A stretch of 64,000 nt of DNA from Chondrosia reniformis (lineage: Eukaryota > Porifera > Demospongiae > Chondrillida > Chondrillidae). The stretch lies in assembly GCA_947172415.1 (NCBI GenBank), contig OX359195.1, positions 3,199,501 to 3,263,500 of the forward strand, given 5' to 3'. Shown here piece by piece: positions 1 through 11,952 of this stretch. The notes below the pieces were generated by a model. It ran no database searches. It saw nothing but the letters and a program-made list of their open reading frames with translations, and was not told where the DNA came from. Position 1 is the first letter of the stretch. Each line of letters opens with the position of its first letter. A program made the translations under genes and the position numbers.

Positions 1-11
1 TCCAATTGAGT

Positions 12-160
12 GGAGCCAAGCCAGAATCGTGGAGAGGGAAGAGAACTGGTACAAAGAAGAATTAAGGAAGCCCTGAAGATCCAACAATGTCAGGTAAGAA
101 TGAACTTAGATCAAGGAATTGTACTAAGAAGTGGTTGGAAACCCTTTTTTTATGAATACT
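12..160 (+). pseudogene. Penelope-like retroelement, C-terminal end of GIY-YIG endonuclease
   Basis: After one frameshift near position 57 the translation reads as the tail typical of Penelope-like endonucleases: an R-IVEREENW segment, then the RRIKEALKI block, then a MN-DQG motif. Downstream (230-312) comes the short non-coding tail with the CTGAAGAAG..GAAACG block common at the 3' ends of such elements. The element is cut by the window start, so reverse transcriptase, if present, lies outside. A second copy of the tail is at 54.42 kb. Family assignment rests on motif memory; the copy is dead. Confidence 0.6.
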
Positions 161-274
161 CCCTTCACCTCTCCTTCCTCCGGAAATGATGTAACCGATG
201 ACATCACTGATGAGGTAATCGAAAATGGCGGGAAAAGATGCCTATAAATGCAGACACCTTGAAGACCAACACCA

Positions 275-312
275 GTCACTGAAGAAGACCCCCAGGGTCG
301 AAACGTTTGGCA
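275..312 (+). ncRNA. hammerhead-ribozyme-like core in retroelement tail
   Basis: CTGAAGA (279-285) fits the hammerhead core CUGANGA. It is followed by an A, a 5-bp stem GACCC/GGGTC with a 3-base loop, then GAAA (300-303) and CGTT, which would give the self-complementary ACGU of a minimal, dimer-type stem III. The extra A before stem II departs from the canonical fold. Such motifs are described in Penelope-like elements. Activity is not shown. Confidence 0.4.
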
Positions 313-387
313 GACAGAAGAATCGAAAAAACTGCGTCTCTAGATGCTCTAAAAGTCGAAAGATGAACCTTTACAAAGAAAAAAACA

Positions 388-1135
388 CTGATTATATGAT
401 AAGGCTAATCATACAGTAGTTGCATATACAGTCGACTCCTGATATAATGAACACCAAAATCCCAGCATAATTATTCTATATAAAAGAAGTTCTTTATAAC
501 CAAATGTACTTTATTTGCGTATATATAACTATACAAATAAACTACTCATCAGTGCACTATGAATACAGTAAACAACTGTAGAATGCTTACAAAATTAAAA
601 CTACGTAAAATAGTATATTAATGGTACTCAGGGTGGACTTTTCAACTGAAAATTTGTCACAGATACCCTTCTCCTTCCTCCTTTTATCCACTTCGTCCAG
701 TAACTTCGATTTAAGATTGATAAATAAAGCCGTTTTTGGCTTCACACACATACATAATAATAAGTTAACACGTTCGTAATAATAAAAGTTTGATTGTTAT
801 AAACAGAAGGAATTGAATGGAGAGGAAATTGTTTTTTGACAATTGTTCGTTATAACCCAAAATTCGTTATGAGCGAGTTCATGATAACTGGAGTCAACTG
901 TATACTAAAATTTAAGTAACTTAACCCATGCACTTCTGTGTTTGGGCGCACTAACTTGAAGTAGGAATGGTGCGCCCAAACACAGAAGTGTATGGTTAGG
1001 TTACTTAAATTTCAGTATATATACAACTACTGTATGATTAGCCTTATCATATAATCATTGTCTTGTTTCGATACTTTTTGCAGATGTATTAGTGAACACT
1101 GCCATTCCTACTTCTAACATCATTTTGGTAAATGT
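388..1135. repeat. fold-back MITE, family A, copy 1 (interrupted)
   Basis: Long inverted arms: a block ending in GATTATATGATAAGGCTAAT on the left is matched in reverse at about 1040-1065, and the inner arms carry the GTTTGGGCGCAC/GTGCGCCCAAAC pair around 940-985. The left arm is split by a Tigger-like MITE (429-900). Sister copies: 14728-15096, 34060-34480, 37543-38650. No transposase is visible. Confidence 0.75.
429..900. mobile_element. Tigger/pogo-type MITE inserted in fold-back MITE
   Basis: Terminal inverted repeats start CAGTCGACTCC on the left and, in reverse complement, CAGTTGACTCC on the right, and both end in TGAAC. TA target duplications are at 427-428 and 901-902. Removing it rejoins the left arm of the surrounding fold-back element, so it inserted later. 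Non-coding. Confidence 0.8.
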
Positions 1136-1339
1136 TTTTTACTTACTTGTATTCCCCCTTTTTTCTTCTTCTTATTACTTGTTTTAAATTGATTTAAAAG
1201 TTTTCTTGGCATAAATCTCAAAATAACGATTTTGACAAGAGAAATATGCCGAAAACCATGATTTCTTAATAAAAAAATGGTGTCCGAGAAGACCACAATT
1301 TTCGCTTTCACAATTAACATGCTTCTTGTAGAGCGCATT

Positions 1340-1745
1340 CAGATTTAGTTCCAAACATTTATGATGACTTATAACTTGTACGTGCCCGCCTACGTTTTCA
1401 TGGATGTGTGAATCTTCGATCCTAATGCTGCATCTTATCAGAACCTTCAACCTGAGACTTGCTTTAAGAGGCATGAGCAAGAGAAGCATCGCCAGTACAA
1501 CCAACGTGTCCGAGAGGTGGAGCATGGATCTTTCTCTCCGCTCGTATTCTCAACCTCTGGCGGGATAGGCCAGACAACTATGATGGTTTACAAGAGACTT
1601 GCCCACCTGCTTTCTGTGAAGAGAGACAAGTCATACAACCACATCATCCGCAGTCTACACTGCTGCCTTGCCTATGCTCTGCTCCGATCAGCAATTATGT
1701 GCCTCCGTGGATCTAGATCACTAAACACCTGCAACGTCTGTCCCC
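1340..1745 (+). pseudogene. non-LTR retrotransposon, C-terminal segment of polymerase
   Basis: Translation gives R-IFDPNA, then a charged KRHEQEKHRQYNQRVREVEHG run, FSPLVFSTSGG, a degenerate KRLAHLLSVK helix and LLRSAIMCLRGSRS. This string is the conserved end of a LINE-type protein common in sponges and cnidarians. A frameshift lies near 1410 and the reading stops at 1864 in non-coding sequence. Only the C-terminus survives. Superfamily is not certain. Confidence 0.55.
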
Positions 1746-2369
1746 CGTCAATCCCTCAATGTGTCGTGGAGGGACATGTACCTCCTAAGCGAACTAACAC
1801 ACATACTTTCTTGATCTGCTATAGTATTATTAAATTATCATTATTTGTCCACTGTAAGTTTTAATTTTATGTTAATGTTGTATTTTGTTTTCAGATGTTA
1901 GTAGATATCCTTATCATTTGTGCAATAATTATTTTAAACAGTACAGTTGTAGGCTTTGAAATCCTCAACTACTGCTTAGAGTGTAGTAGTTGATACAGTT
2001 CATACACGGTAGAACACATGGCCTACCAATTACCTTTTCACACCTTAGTATAGACTGAAATGATGCATCCGCATGTCACATATAAACAAAGGTTCCAGTC
2101 TTAAAGTGGTCTCAGCTAATAACCACAGCAGATTTGGTTTGCCTTGTGAGGGGACTAAGAATACCAACGGTTGTATGGTTGCATGCATTCACATAATCGA
2201 CAGGGTTAGAGACCACTCGCACACAACTTGCACAAAAGCCATAAGAGAGAACACAGAGCTAAAATTACTAGTTTTAATACGGTCGACTAAACTTATTTAT
2301 TTTGCATTACTATAGGAACAAATCTGCCTCAAACTTAATGGGAACGTATAGAAATACGCTATATCTAAC
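1746..2369. other. no supported feature
   Basis: AT-rich intergenic-looking sequence. Short open frames exist, but none has a recognisable motif, splice context or biased composition. Confidence 0.5.
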
Positions 2370-2479
2370 CTTGGCTATAACTAGCTTATTCAATAGCTCC
2401 TTCTCGTAGGAGAGCGTCGACTTGTCATAGCCGTTCACAAAAGGGATGGTCTTCTTCAGCAACACGGTGGTGATGTTAT
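2370..2479 (-). CDS. orphan GC-rich exon-like block
   Basis: On the minus strand an AG acceptor precedes 110 bases open in one frame, ending AAG before GTTAGA. The 36 codons use many G/C third positions, unlike the surroundings and unlike the DNAAF1 exons. It encodes a KKTIPFVNGYDKSTLSYEKE-like peptide that I do not recognise. It starts in the phase (two bases) that would follow the last placed DNAAF1 exon (8844), so it could be a downstream exon of that gene, but a one-in-three phase match is weak evidence. It could also be a stranded exon of another gene. Confidence 0.3.
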
Positions 2480-3049
2480 CTCAAAATCACATGATTCAAT
2501 AAATGTGTACAGAGCGACATACGAGAGTGTTGCTGATGCACTAGAGAAACATCACAATAGATCACCAGATTGTGCAATCATAAGCTTGCATTCTTCATTA
2601 TATGTATCTTGGTTATTCATATGGCTCCAGGATAGGACCCAGCAACAGAATGGGTATAGTATCATAAGGTTTAGCATATCAAACTCATTTTAAATAAAGG
2701 GAAATTTGATTCAGGTCTCTGATTGTTAGAAAACGGAAGACAAAGTCTGCATATAAAATGCCATATGACTATAGAAAAACAATAGATAATTTATATTGAA
2801 ACCAAGTGTCATATTGATAAAATTATCAATTGGTCAGATCACTGTGAAACCGACATATATCATGGTACATGTGTATGACAAACGTTCGACGAACTAAATA
2901 GCTATATATATCTTTCTGTAACATGAGGCCATACAACATAATCAGCAAAGTAAACAATATAAGGGACAAAAATGGATTATTAAATGGCTAGAAGCAATAG
3001 TTTTACCGTTGCACCAATAAAGTAATCTGTATAATGAGGTGTTTAGACA
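2480..3049. other. no supported feature
   Basis: AT-rich, with scattered TATA-like runs. No coding, RNA or repeat structure that I could support. Confidence 0.4.
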
Positions 3050-4150
3050 CATGATTTCATGATAGGAATATAAGTCAAATAAAATTCTATACTTGGGGCA
3101 ATGTATATTTTACAAGTTATCAGATTTGTATAGGCAAAACAGTCTCTTGCGCACATGAAAAATCTGAGATACCATTTTCCTACATGCTATATACTGTACG
3201 TACTGTATTGTACGTACTGTAATGCTGTATTACAAGACACATTTAGTACACATTACATAGGTGATATAGTAGTAACACTACTTCGGCGGTGAGGTAACAC
3301 ACTATGACCTAACACGAGACAATCCTTAAGCATATTAGCTACTTCTTGTTTATACTTAACCCAAAACTAGAGGCTGACTGGATAGGAAAGTATATTAGTT
3401 TAAAGCATATGCCTGCTTAATAAGCTTATATCATAACTGAAATCTGCTAACCTGTAAACTTGAGAAATCACTACATATTCTGGAATACCAGATTAGATGT
3501 GAAGAAAGAGACCATAGGCTAGGCATTAGGAATATTACGTACCATTTAAATTGTTTATATATGTCTAAAAAGGGATATTTCCTAAGGCTGCAATTTGTCT
3601 TTTTAAGATAGAGAGATTATATGAGAGATTGGGGTAAACGTCACTAATTGGCAGTTCAAAGTCCTTGTTATTGATACATAAAAGGTTATCTATATATACG
3701 TATAAGTATTGGAAACTTTAATAGCTAGGGTAATGTTATTCTTAAGTAGTCCTTTCATAAACCCATACTCATATGCAAACAGAAAAAGGTTAGCAACTTT
3801 AGGGGCAAAGTCAGTACCCATAGGGATATCTACATGTTGCTTAAATACAGAACTGTCTACACATGTAATTATAGAGGTCTACCAAGTGTTTGCCTGTGAC
3901 TACATTGCTGGAGACACTTTGTTAGACCAAATGGCTTTATCCTGACAGATTCTATGTATTGGACTTGAATATATTTAGCAATCTTGTCTTTAAGGAGTTT
4001 GGGGATAGCGGAAAACTAGCTAGCTGGGGTTCTCTAGTGTATACATTTTGTTGCATGGCACATGTTCAACAATTGACACAACCCTATTCACAAATTAAGA
4101 GAACTCTAAAAGGAGTTATAAGGCACCACCGAGGGATTTCATTTGTATAA
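3050..4150 (-). pseudogene. Penelope-like reverse transcriptase relic, copy 1
   Basis: Reverse complement of 3700-3860 reads FKQHVDIPMGTDFAP, then VANLFLFAYEYGFMKGLL and a degenerate TYTYI where the YIDD box should be. This is the core RT region seen in Penelope-like elements (IPMGTNCAP..ADLFLYSYE). Stops and frameshifts are frequent. The stretch 3060-3500 resembles 21000-21400 next to the second copy, so both come from one family. Confidence 0.55.
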
Positions 4151-5555
4151 AGGGGCTTTATAGATACCTTGTGTCTGAGGTATTTATAGTAGACGTACAA
4201 CACTACTTAGCTTTGGAATTGAGGGTTCAATCTCTCAGACAATCAGGTAGTCAGTACTTTGTGGGTTTTCCAAATTCTATTTATTGTTATGTCAGTTATT
4301 ATAGGCACAGACCTATTTTTAATAGTCACAAACTTGTGTCCTTTATCAATGCTCATTTGAGAGTGTAGTCCAACAGCAGGTAGACAGAGGATAGCAATGC
4401 TTGCAAGTGCTACGATACTCATAGAGTCCTCCAGGTTAAGTAATTGGCACATTTTCATTAGTGGAAGATGTACACATGAGGGACTGGCAAAAGCGTCGGC
4501 AAATTCTTGTATACGAGTTAATAGCTACTCTGATTACAAAGACTCACCTGCTATATACCTCTTGCATCACTTCCACTGCAAAGAGAAGGCTCATTATGAA
4601 AGTAAAATGGAAGAAGGGTGGTTCTCAAGAACAATTACAAAAGAAGTGAGCAGAAAAAGACACTGGCGTCAAAAGTCATTTTGCAGCAATACGACAGCTG
4701 GTATTTTTGCCCATAAGTATCATTAACTATACCACTCCAGTTTTGTTATGTAACCATATTGTACATGTAGTCCTGGATCCCTGTTTGGCAGCTTGTACTG
4801 ACATAATGAATCACTACTAATTAGTATGAATGGCAACTAATTATCTATGTTGTTTGTCACGCTGCTACAGAAAGGTCAATAATCTATTTGTGAGCTAATT
4901 ACCGACTTAGCAGTTAATATATATGGGAAAAGTGAATGGAGCATTGCTGTGGGTTCCATTCCTAGCAATAGCTTCTTTCGCGTCTTTCCCTCAAGATGTT
5001 TCAAAATGCTTACTTGTGGTTTGATTATCGATTATTCATGAAATCATTTTTAATTTTTTTCTCCTCCTTCCCGTGCCTTTATTTATAAACACTTTGGTTA
5101 ATAGGATTAAAAGAAAGATAATCTTCGAACATAAAACACAGTCCTTAGATGAAACAAAAGTATTACAATATAATATGATGGATGGAACGGAATATGAGGG
5201 CTATTGCAAACATAGACCCTGCTATAAATGTCCTACAAAACATTATAGAGTTTTGTAGCCTGGCCATAGCACTTTAACTAAACAAATATACATTCCATAG
5301 GTTACAAATTACTGTAATAACTAGCCACATACGTATGTGCTCCCCACGTTCTGCCAAACGCAAAGAAAAAAAGGAGGTGGAAAGAAAAATAGGAACTTGC
5401 ATACAGCCATTTTACAAGATATGGTGTCTGTGGCTATATAAATGTTTGTTAAGCCAGACTAATTGATGAATCTCATTTCTCCTCTTTTCAGTGGTAATCA
5501 ATTTATCAAAACCTATTTTCTGTATTCATTTGACATGCCAGAATATCTGTTATTT
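4151..5555. other. no supported feature
   Basis: Short overlapping frames on both strands without recognisable motifs. Possibly more decayed retroelement sequence between the two minus-strand RT relics, but nothing specific supports it. Confidence 0.4.
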
Positions 5556-5559
5556 TTTG

Positions 5560-7480
5560 AGATAACTGTCTCAAATTGAACTGTGAGTTCGACTATAGAA
5601 CAGTTTTCTTCCTATCATGCCAAATAACTTGGCCAAGCGTAGTATCAGTTGGGGAAATTTGTTGGCAGAATAAATACTTATGGGCTGGAAGGTACACTGC
5701 GATGATGCTGTTAGGCTGCAGGTTTTCCTTTGCAAAGCGAAAGATGCATTCCAGCATGGTATAATATCTGCTGTTGTACCTACTGTTCTACTTCACAGCT
5801 GCCGAGAGGATATGAACAAGAGGTTCCTTTTATTAACAATGTTTGCAAAGTAATGATAGAATTTTCTTCCATATATGGAGGTTGGTTTTGTATGGAAGGG
5901 TGTTATGTTAGGGAGTTCCCTGTAAACTAAATGTGTATCTGGCAGGGTAGTGATGGTGTTCCACCATTGCTCAGCTTCCACATCCTTAAACAGAAGTACT
6001 GATAGGCCTTGGACTTGGAGGCTTTCACATTTTCAATCCCAGTGGTTGTATCTACAATTGCAATCTTCTTTTTGCATGGTTTAATTAGCTGCTTACAGGA
6101 GTTACTTGGGTCTACTTGCATTATTTCAAATACAGTGTACATATACTTGCGACTGAGGCCTGAAAACTGCTATTTTGGTAGTAGCTTCTGCCTATGTCTG
6201 TCTGCTGGCAAGGAGTAGGATCTGTAGGATCACTGTAGGATCCTTAGAGGTCATGTTAGAGGCTGTAATGGAGCAGTTAATCTTCTTGTAGGTTGTGGTA
6301 ATTGATGCTGGTTGAAGACCATCTTTGGTCTTAGGGAGCTAGGGATGGTTTCTTGTTGTAAACTTAGCCAGTCTAGATCATTTCTTTAGGTGTCTGGTTG
6401 CCAGGTTCTTGGAAATTCAGCTAATGGGTAGATCTGTGATAGTCATATCCCCAATGAGATATGTGGGGAAATTGCATCTCAGTTACATATGGAGATTTTG
6501 CTGACTGCGGCAAGGATGGTTTGGTCTACAGGAGCCAGTAGGGACTCAAGTCCGTGTAGAATGTTAGGCTTCCTGATATCTATGGTATTGTGGATTAATG
6601 TGCTCCAAAAGAAAGGTGAAGGAGGAGTTACCTATAAAGGGAATTATGTTCTCCTTCAACTGAAGGCTAGGGTTGCATAGTTTACCCAATGAAGTGTGGA
6701 CTGCTAGGCTAACACACGTTGTGGTCTTTGCCTTTAAAATCATACCAGTTAAACTAGTTGGATGTAGTATAAAGACGGTATTGATATGAGTCTGAGCCAT
6801 TTTCAATGAGGTAGGTGTCATTTGCAGGTTGCAGTTGTGAGTAGAGTTAGAAAAGAAGTAATCATTTTCCCATTAAATAGAGATGGTAACAACCAGTGTA
6901 TTCATGATTATATATGTTAAAAATGGCCACAGAAGGTAGATCACCTTGGAATTCTCTAGCTTGCATTGGAAAAGGTTGAGTTGTCCAAGATTTGGTTCTG
7001 ACAATACCTGTGAGATTATAGCATAGGTCAGAAACAGCTGAGATAAATGGCTGTGGAGTGTGGCAATACTTCAGATAAAGGATGAGGTTATGGTGGAAAC
7101 TTCCATAGGCATTTGTGATATCCTTTTATATGAAAGTGAGGGCAATTGGTCAAAAATTGGCTGGTAAAGCAGGATCAAAAGTGGCAGATGTATAGTTGTA
7201 GGTATCATTAAGGCATGAGTAGGCAATCTCCCTATTAAAAGCTGACTCAATATAGGAGTTACTGTTGTCTTCTAGAACTGACTTAACAAAAGGCTTTTGT
7301 GACATGGCTTTTTCTGAAAAAGGGTGTTTCTTTAAAGTCTTTCTTCTTTAACCAGATTTTTGTAGTTCCTTATAAAGCTTGTGGATCATGAAACCTTTTG
7401 CCAACTCTTCTGATTCAATCGTTACCTCCATTGAGGATCTAAGCTTCGATTTATTGTTCTCTTCTATTACTGTTTAAAGG
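5560..7480 (-). pseudogene. non-LTR retrotransposon reverse transcriptase relic
   Basis: Read in reverse, 7270-6950 gives an RT block: NREIAYSCLNDTYN, then an ITNAYGSFHHNLIL motif (the usual D.xxAF/YxSxxH box) and a TPQPFISAVSDL helix. Farther on (6650-6300) are an IIPFIGNSSFTFL block and TRHLKKWSRLAKF, typical of the thumb and post-RT region of the same LINE type. At 5960-5940 an EAEQWWNTI segment matches the region before the C-terminus. Frameshifts and stops throughout; the YADD box is not recognisable. Confidence 0.55.
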
Positions 7481-8843
7481 CTCTTTGACGTATATATGCC
7501 ACAAACTGCATTTTAGGTATATCCTAAACTTATGACAAAATGAAGGTCTAGAAAAATTCGTTCATCTCTTCAAAATAATAGTTTAGTGAGCCAATATTAT
7601 CATCTTATTATTGACCTTTAGGTTACCATATTTTAACGCGCACTACATATGTATGTGTCTGTTGAAGAAAATAGCATCTTTAAAACTTCCAAGTTTTATA
7701 ATTATGTTATGCATTACTAAGACTCTTTTACATTATGTAACCAATTTCAGGTCTAAATCAATGCATGCTCCAATAGAGGCACCTAAATGAATATCCTACC
7801 ATAACCTGTCATTTTCACGTCGTGCTCACTCCTGGAAGACTACAAGTATACAGTGTTCCACGTCTAAAGAGTGGATTTTGCTGGTATACCTAAAATAGCT
7901 CTAGCTAGTTAAGGGTGATGGAATTAGCTAATGTTTATAATTTGATGGATCAAGTAGATGCTAATGAATGCTATGTGGGTGGATGGGCGTGGTTTGTGAC
8001 ACACCCACTTAGTTGCAGCCCATTTTCCAAAAAAACAGTTTTGGATACTAACTAACAAATAGATATTAGTTAAGAGCCATTACTTCAGTTTGACATTGCT
8101 CCCAATATTCGTGAGACTTGGTGTAACGAAAACTTGAATTTAACGTTCCATTTAAGAGAACAAGTCGAAAAGGTTAATTTTAGGTACCTTTAGTTTTTAG
8201 ATACGTTCCACTGCAATTTTTGTAGTTAAGAGCTGTAGACAGGTCAAAAGCTAGTGTAAGAATTGTGCTATCAATAGACTACAAGCTAGCAGCAAGCCAT
8301 GAACGCATGCTACGTACGAGCTATTATCGCGAATTGTGTAATTTTTAGTCACATGATTGAAAGTGACCAATTATGTCATTTAGTAAAAATGGCGATTTTT
8401 CCCTATACGTTTGTATTAACAACAGCGGAATTTTTACCTTGGCATTCTGGATAAGGGAAAAGGTATAATCCTGTTTGAGAACACTTGCTAAGGTAAGGAA
8501 ATATGTAAAAGAAATGACTGATAACGTTTTGTCGTTTTTATACGGAAAATGTACTCTTTAGATGTGGAGCATTGTACCATATGTACAGATGCCATAGCTA
8601 CACAGTGCTAAACTTCAAAACTGATATGTATTTGAAACCATGCAAAGAGGTTTTGAAACGTACTTCTGGAAGTTTAAATTGTTATTGAGATTGTTCAGGG
8701 GCAGCCCACAAGTATTTAACTTATTATCCAAAGGAAATAAGCATTAATACCAGTCTGCTAAATTTAAAAGGAATAACGATTTGTATAAAGAATTATCTAT
8801 ATCCACTTACAGTATGTATGTATACCCACAAATAAATTCATAC
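7481..8843. other. no supported feature; possible 3' region of DNAAF1
   Basis: Downstream of the last placed DNAAF1 exon, which ends on a splice donor, so at least one more exon must follow if the gene is whole. I found no convincing terminal exon here. Confidence 0.4.
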
Positions 8844-11800
8844 CTGCAAAAAAGGCATCTTTCGATAATTTCCTGTCTTCAAATGTATTCACCTCAGTTA
8901 ATGGTCTAGATGTGAGATCATTAACAGATAATACTGGATATCCATGCTTGTCTACTTCATTTTCATCTGAGAGTGAGTCCTTACTAAAGTTAGCAAATGT
9001 TTCTGCTGTAGAATAATCAAATTTGCAGGAGCTGGTTTCTCCTGCTATTTCAGCTTTGGCTGTTTTTTTGTGTCTGTTTTGCCTGGTGTCACTTCTATGA
9101 ATTCCTAACTCACTAATGATACTAGGTTCCTTTTCTATTCCTGCGTCCTTAAAATATTCCTGAACCAAAGAGGAGTTGTGCTTCAGTGGCTTGACTGAAG
9201 AAAAGAGCCCTTCTTCATCCTGTTTTGGTACATTTGTACAGGTTGATGAATTAAAATCCAATTCTTCAATTAGCTTTGGTGCTTCCTTCACAGGTTCTAG
9301 CTCATCATGCACATATGTGTCATAATTCTCTGGACTCAAAGGGATGGAGCTACCTTCTGGAGACTGATAACTCTGAAAAATCTGGGAAATAATAAAAATG
9401 TCATTATTATAGTTGTTTCACGTTGGTTTAATGTTTTCTTTGATTGGTGTAATGCATCTTCACATTGATTTAAGGCATGTTCAGATTGGTTTAACATTTT
9501 TGCATTTGCAATTAACGCATTTTCTATTGCTAACCATTAAAACAGACTGTACAGATATTTGGGAGAATAAAAAAAAGCTTATAGATATATATATGTTATA
9601 AAATAGCCATTGTAAAACTTGTGTATTCTTACAAAAAAATCTGTGAAGCCTTGTAGTACTCAGAAGATACGTACAACGCTATATGTACAATATAGAAAAG
9701 TTTAAACTAAGAATATTCGTTGCCTCCTTCCTCTTTATCTGTCCTATCCTTCTCTTGCTGTATGTCTGTAATACATTAACATCCGTGATTGCAGGATCCA
9801 TCCTCTAAGGTTGGTCTTCGGGAAGAGCTAAATATCCAATAATGTACAACACTACTACACTTTTCTATATCACTGTATCTTGTGAGTACTACAAAACAAA
9901 TTTAGGTTAATGTCAAAAGAGACTCATTGAGAAATGAGGACAAGTTCCGAAGTAATTTCGACGGTGATTTTATAATCCTGATGTATCTATAAACATTTCT
10001 TTAATTCTATTACTGTCTGTACTCTGTTTATTGTTAAAAGCAAATGAAAATTTCTTAATTGCAAAAGCAATAATGTTACAAATCTGAAAGTGCGTTAAGC
10101 CAATGTGAAAAAAAACTGTAATTACTTGGCAAATGAGAATGTCTAGGAGTAATATATATGTGCTGTAAAAATGTGTGAGAAATTAATAAGGCCAGTATTT
10201 ATTGAAAGAAAGCCATGTGGCAAGTCCTAATGTAGTTAACCCATCCTAAAGAATGTACTAAACTGCAGTTGGATAACTAAATGACCATTACAAGGATACC
10301 AAATTCTACCTGTTTCTTTGACAATATGATGTTGAATCTGAGAATGCAAACACAAACATCTAATCCTGGAATGAGGTTGATTATAGCTACACATTTACAT
10401 AACTATTTCTATACTTCTTCAAAATTGCATGGCTGTTTTGTCAGGCTTATAGTGTCATAATCTTAGGGATTCTGGATGCTTAAGTGTCCTCAAAATTAAG
10501 AACAATGATATAGCTAATTTAATTTTTCTTAAGAACATATTTGCAAAACAAACGTATTGATGTAAATTAGGATTTATATTAACAATGTACAATATGCGTC
10601 TGTCCATACGAAAAGGGGCATTTAACATATGCAACCGAAAATGTATTTTTGCTATGATGTGAAAGGGCTTTCGTAGTGCTAGCGAATGTCGCAACCGGAA
10701 GTGTCATAGCTATTATGTATCCAAAGTTACGACACTTTGGAAACAGAACCGTTGACAAACGCATTATGGTATAAAACAGCTTTAAAAATTTCACTTCCAT
10801 TTAGGTAAAGCACCCCGTATACAATAATAACATCATTGATTGTACAATCTCAATCGAATCAAATCTAGTCTAACGATAATGATATTCACTGTTCTGTATA
10901 TTGAACAAAATGGTGTACTTCCGGTAGCTTCTATTTATTAAGATTGTATTTATCACACAAAGAAGACCGAAATAATGACGGCAGCATTGGGAAAGGTTAG
11001 AGTAATGAATATTTAATGATATGATAAGATCACCGCAGTTTTGACTATTTTGCCACGACGTTTTAAAAATGCCTGTTTTGAACATATTGCTACAGCGTCA
11101 AACTGCCCTTTTTCGCATGGACGGTCACATATATTATAGAAACATTAAAAATTTTCTACAAAAGTGATGAAGATGTAGGGATGGTACAAAAAGGACAGGA
11201 ACAAAAAAGGGATGTAACACAATGAATCATTAGCTGTGCATGAATCATACAAGCAGAGGTGATGCAACATATCCCTACATCTGGCAGCATTGGCATAGGA
11301 ACTGGGGCAGATGAAGCTGCAGTCCTGCTAACATGTATAGCTACTCCACACAAAGACATGCAGTGAAATTATCAGTAAGCTTGCTGCAAATATGTATAGG
11401 GAAGTAGGACATAACAATATTTTTCTTGAGTAGAGCAAATAAGATTTTTGGTTCACATATAGACACTTAATACGTATGTGTAAATTTAAATGTCTAAATG
11501 AAATTAATACATTTGTTTGCACAAGCTATAGGAATGAAATCACAAAGGCTACCTGTATGGTATACACATGGGAAAAATAAATGTAGACATCGTGCATTTT
11601 CTAGTTGGGAGCACACCTTGCAACATGCTGCCTGGTGTAGGGATATGTTGCAACACCTTCGCTTGTATGATTCATGCACAGCTATTGCTTCACTGTGTAA
11701 CATCCCTTTCTTGTTTTTGTGTTTTTACCATCCCTACATCGTCACTGTAAAAAATGTGTTTTTGTTTCCAGTTTCTGTACATTTTATGGAGCATCAACTA

Positions 11801-11917
11801 GGAATTAGATTTTTATTGTAAAAAGATATGTCTTGCCAATGTCGTCATTAAACTGGAAAATTTATTGAAGTCTTGACTCTGAGGCCATTAAATCCATCAT
11901 TCTCAATAATAACCTAA

Positions 11918-11952
<35 letters not shown>

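Noticed and set aside
221..235. CTGATGAGGTAATCGAAA near 210-226 as a further hammerhead core
   Set aside because: Core boxes and spacing fit, but stem II would have only two pairs, one of them G-U, and no stem I or III or cleavage triplet could be drawn. Likely chance or part of the retroelement tail.
11498..11821. Plus- and minus-strand frames at 11.2-11.8 kb
   Set aside because: They arise from the inverted arms of fold-back MITE B; similar peptides on both strands reveal the repeat.
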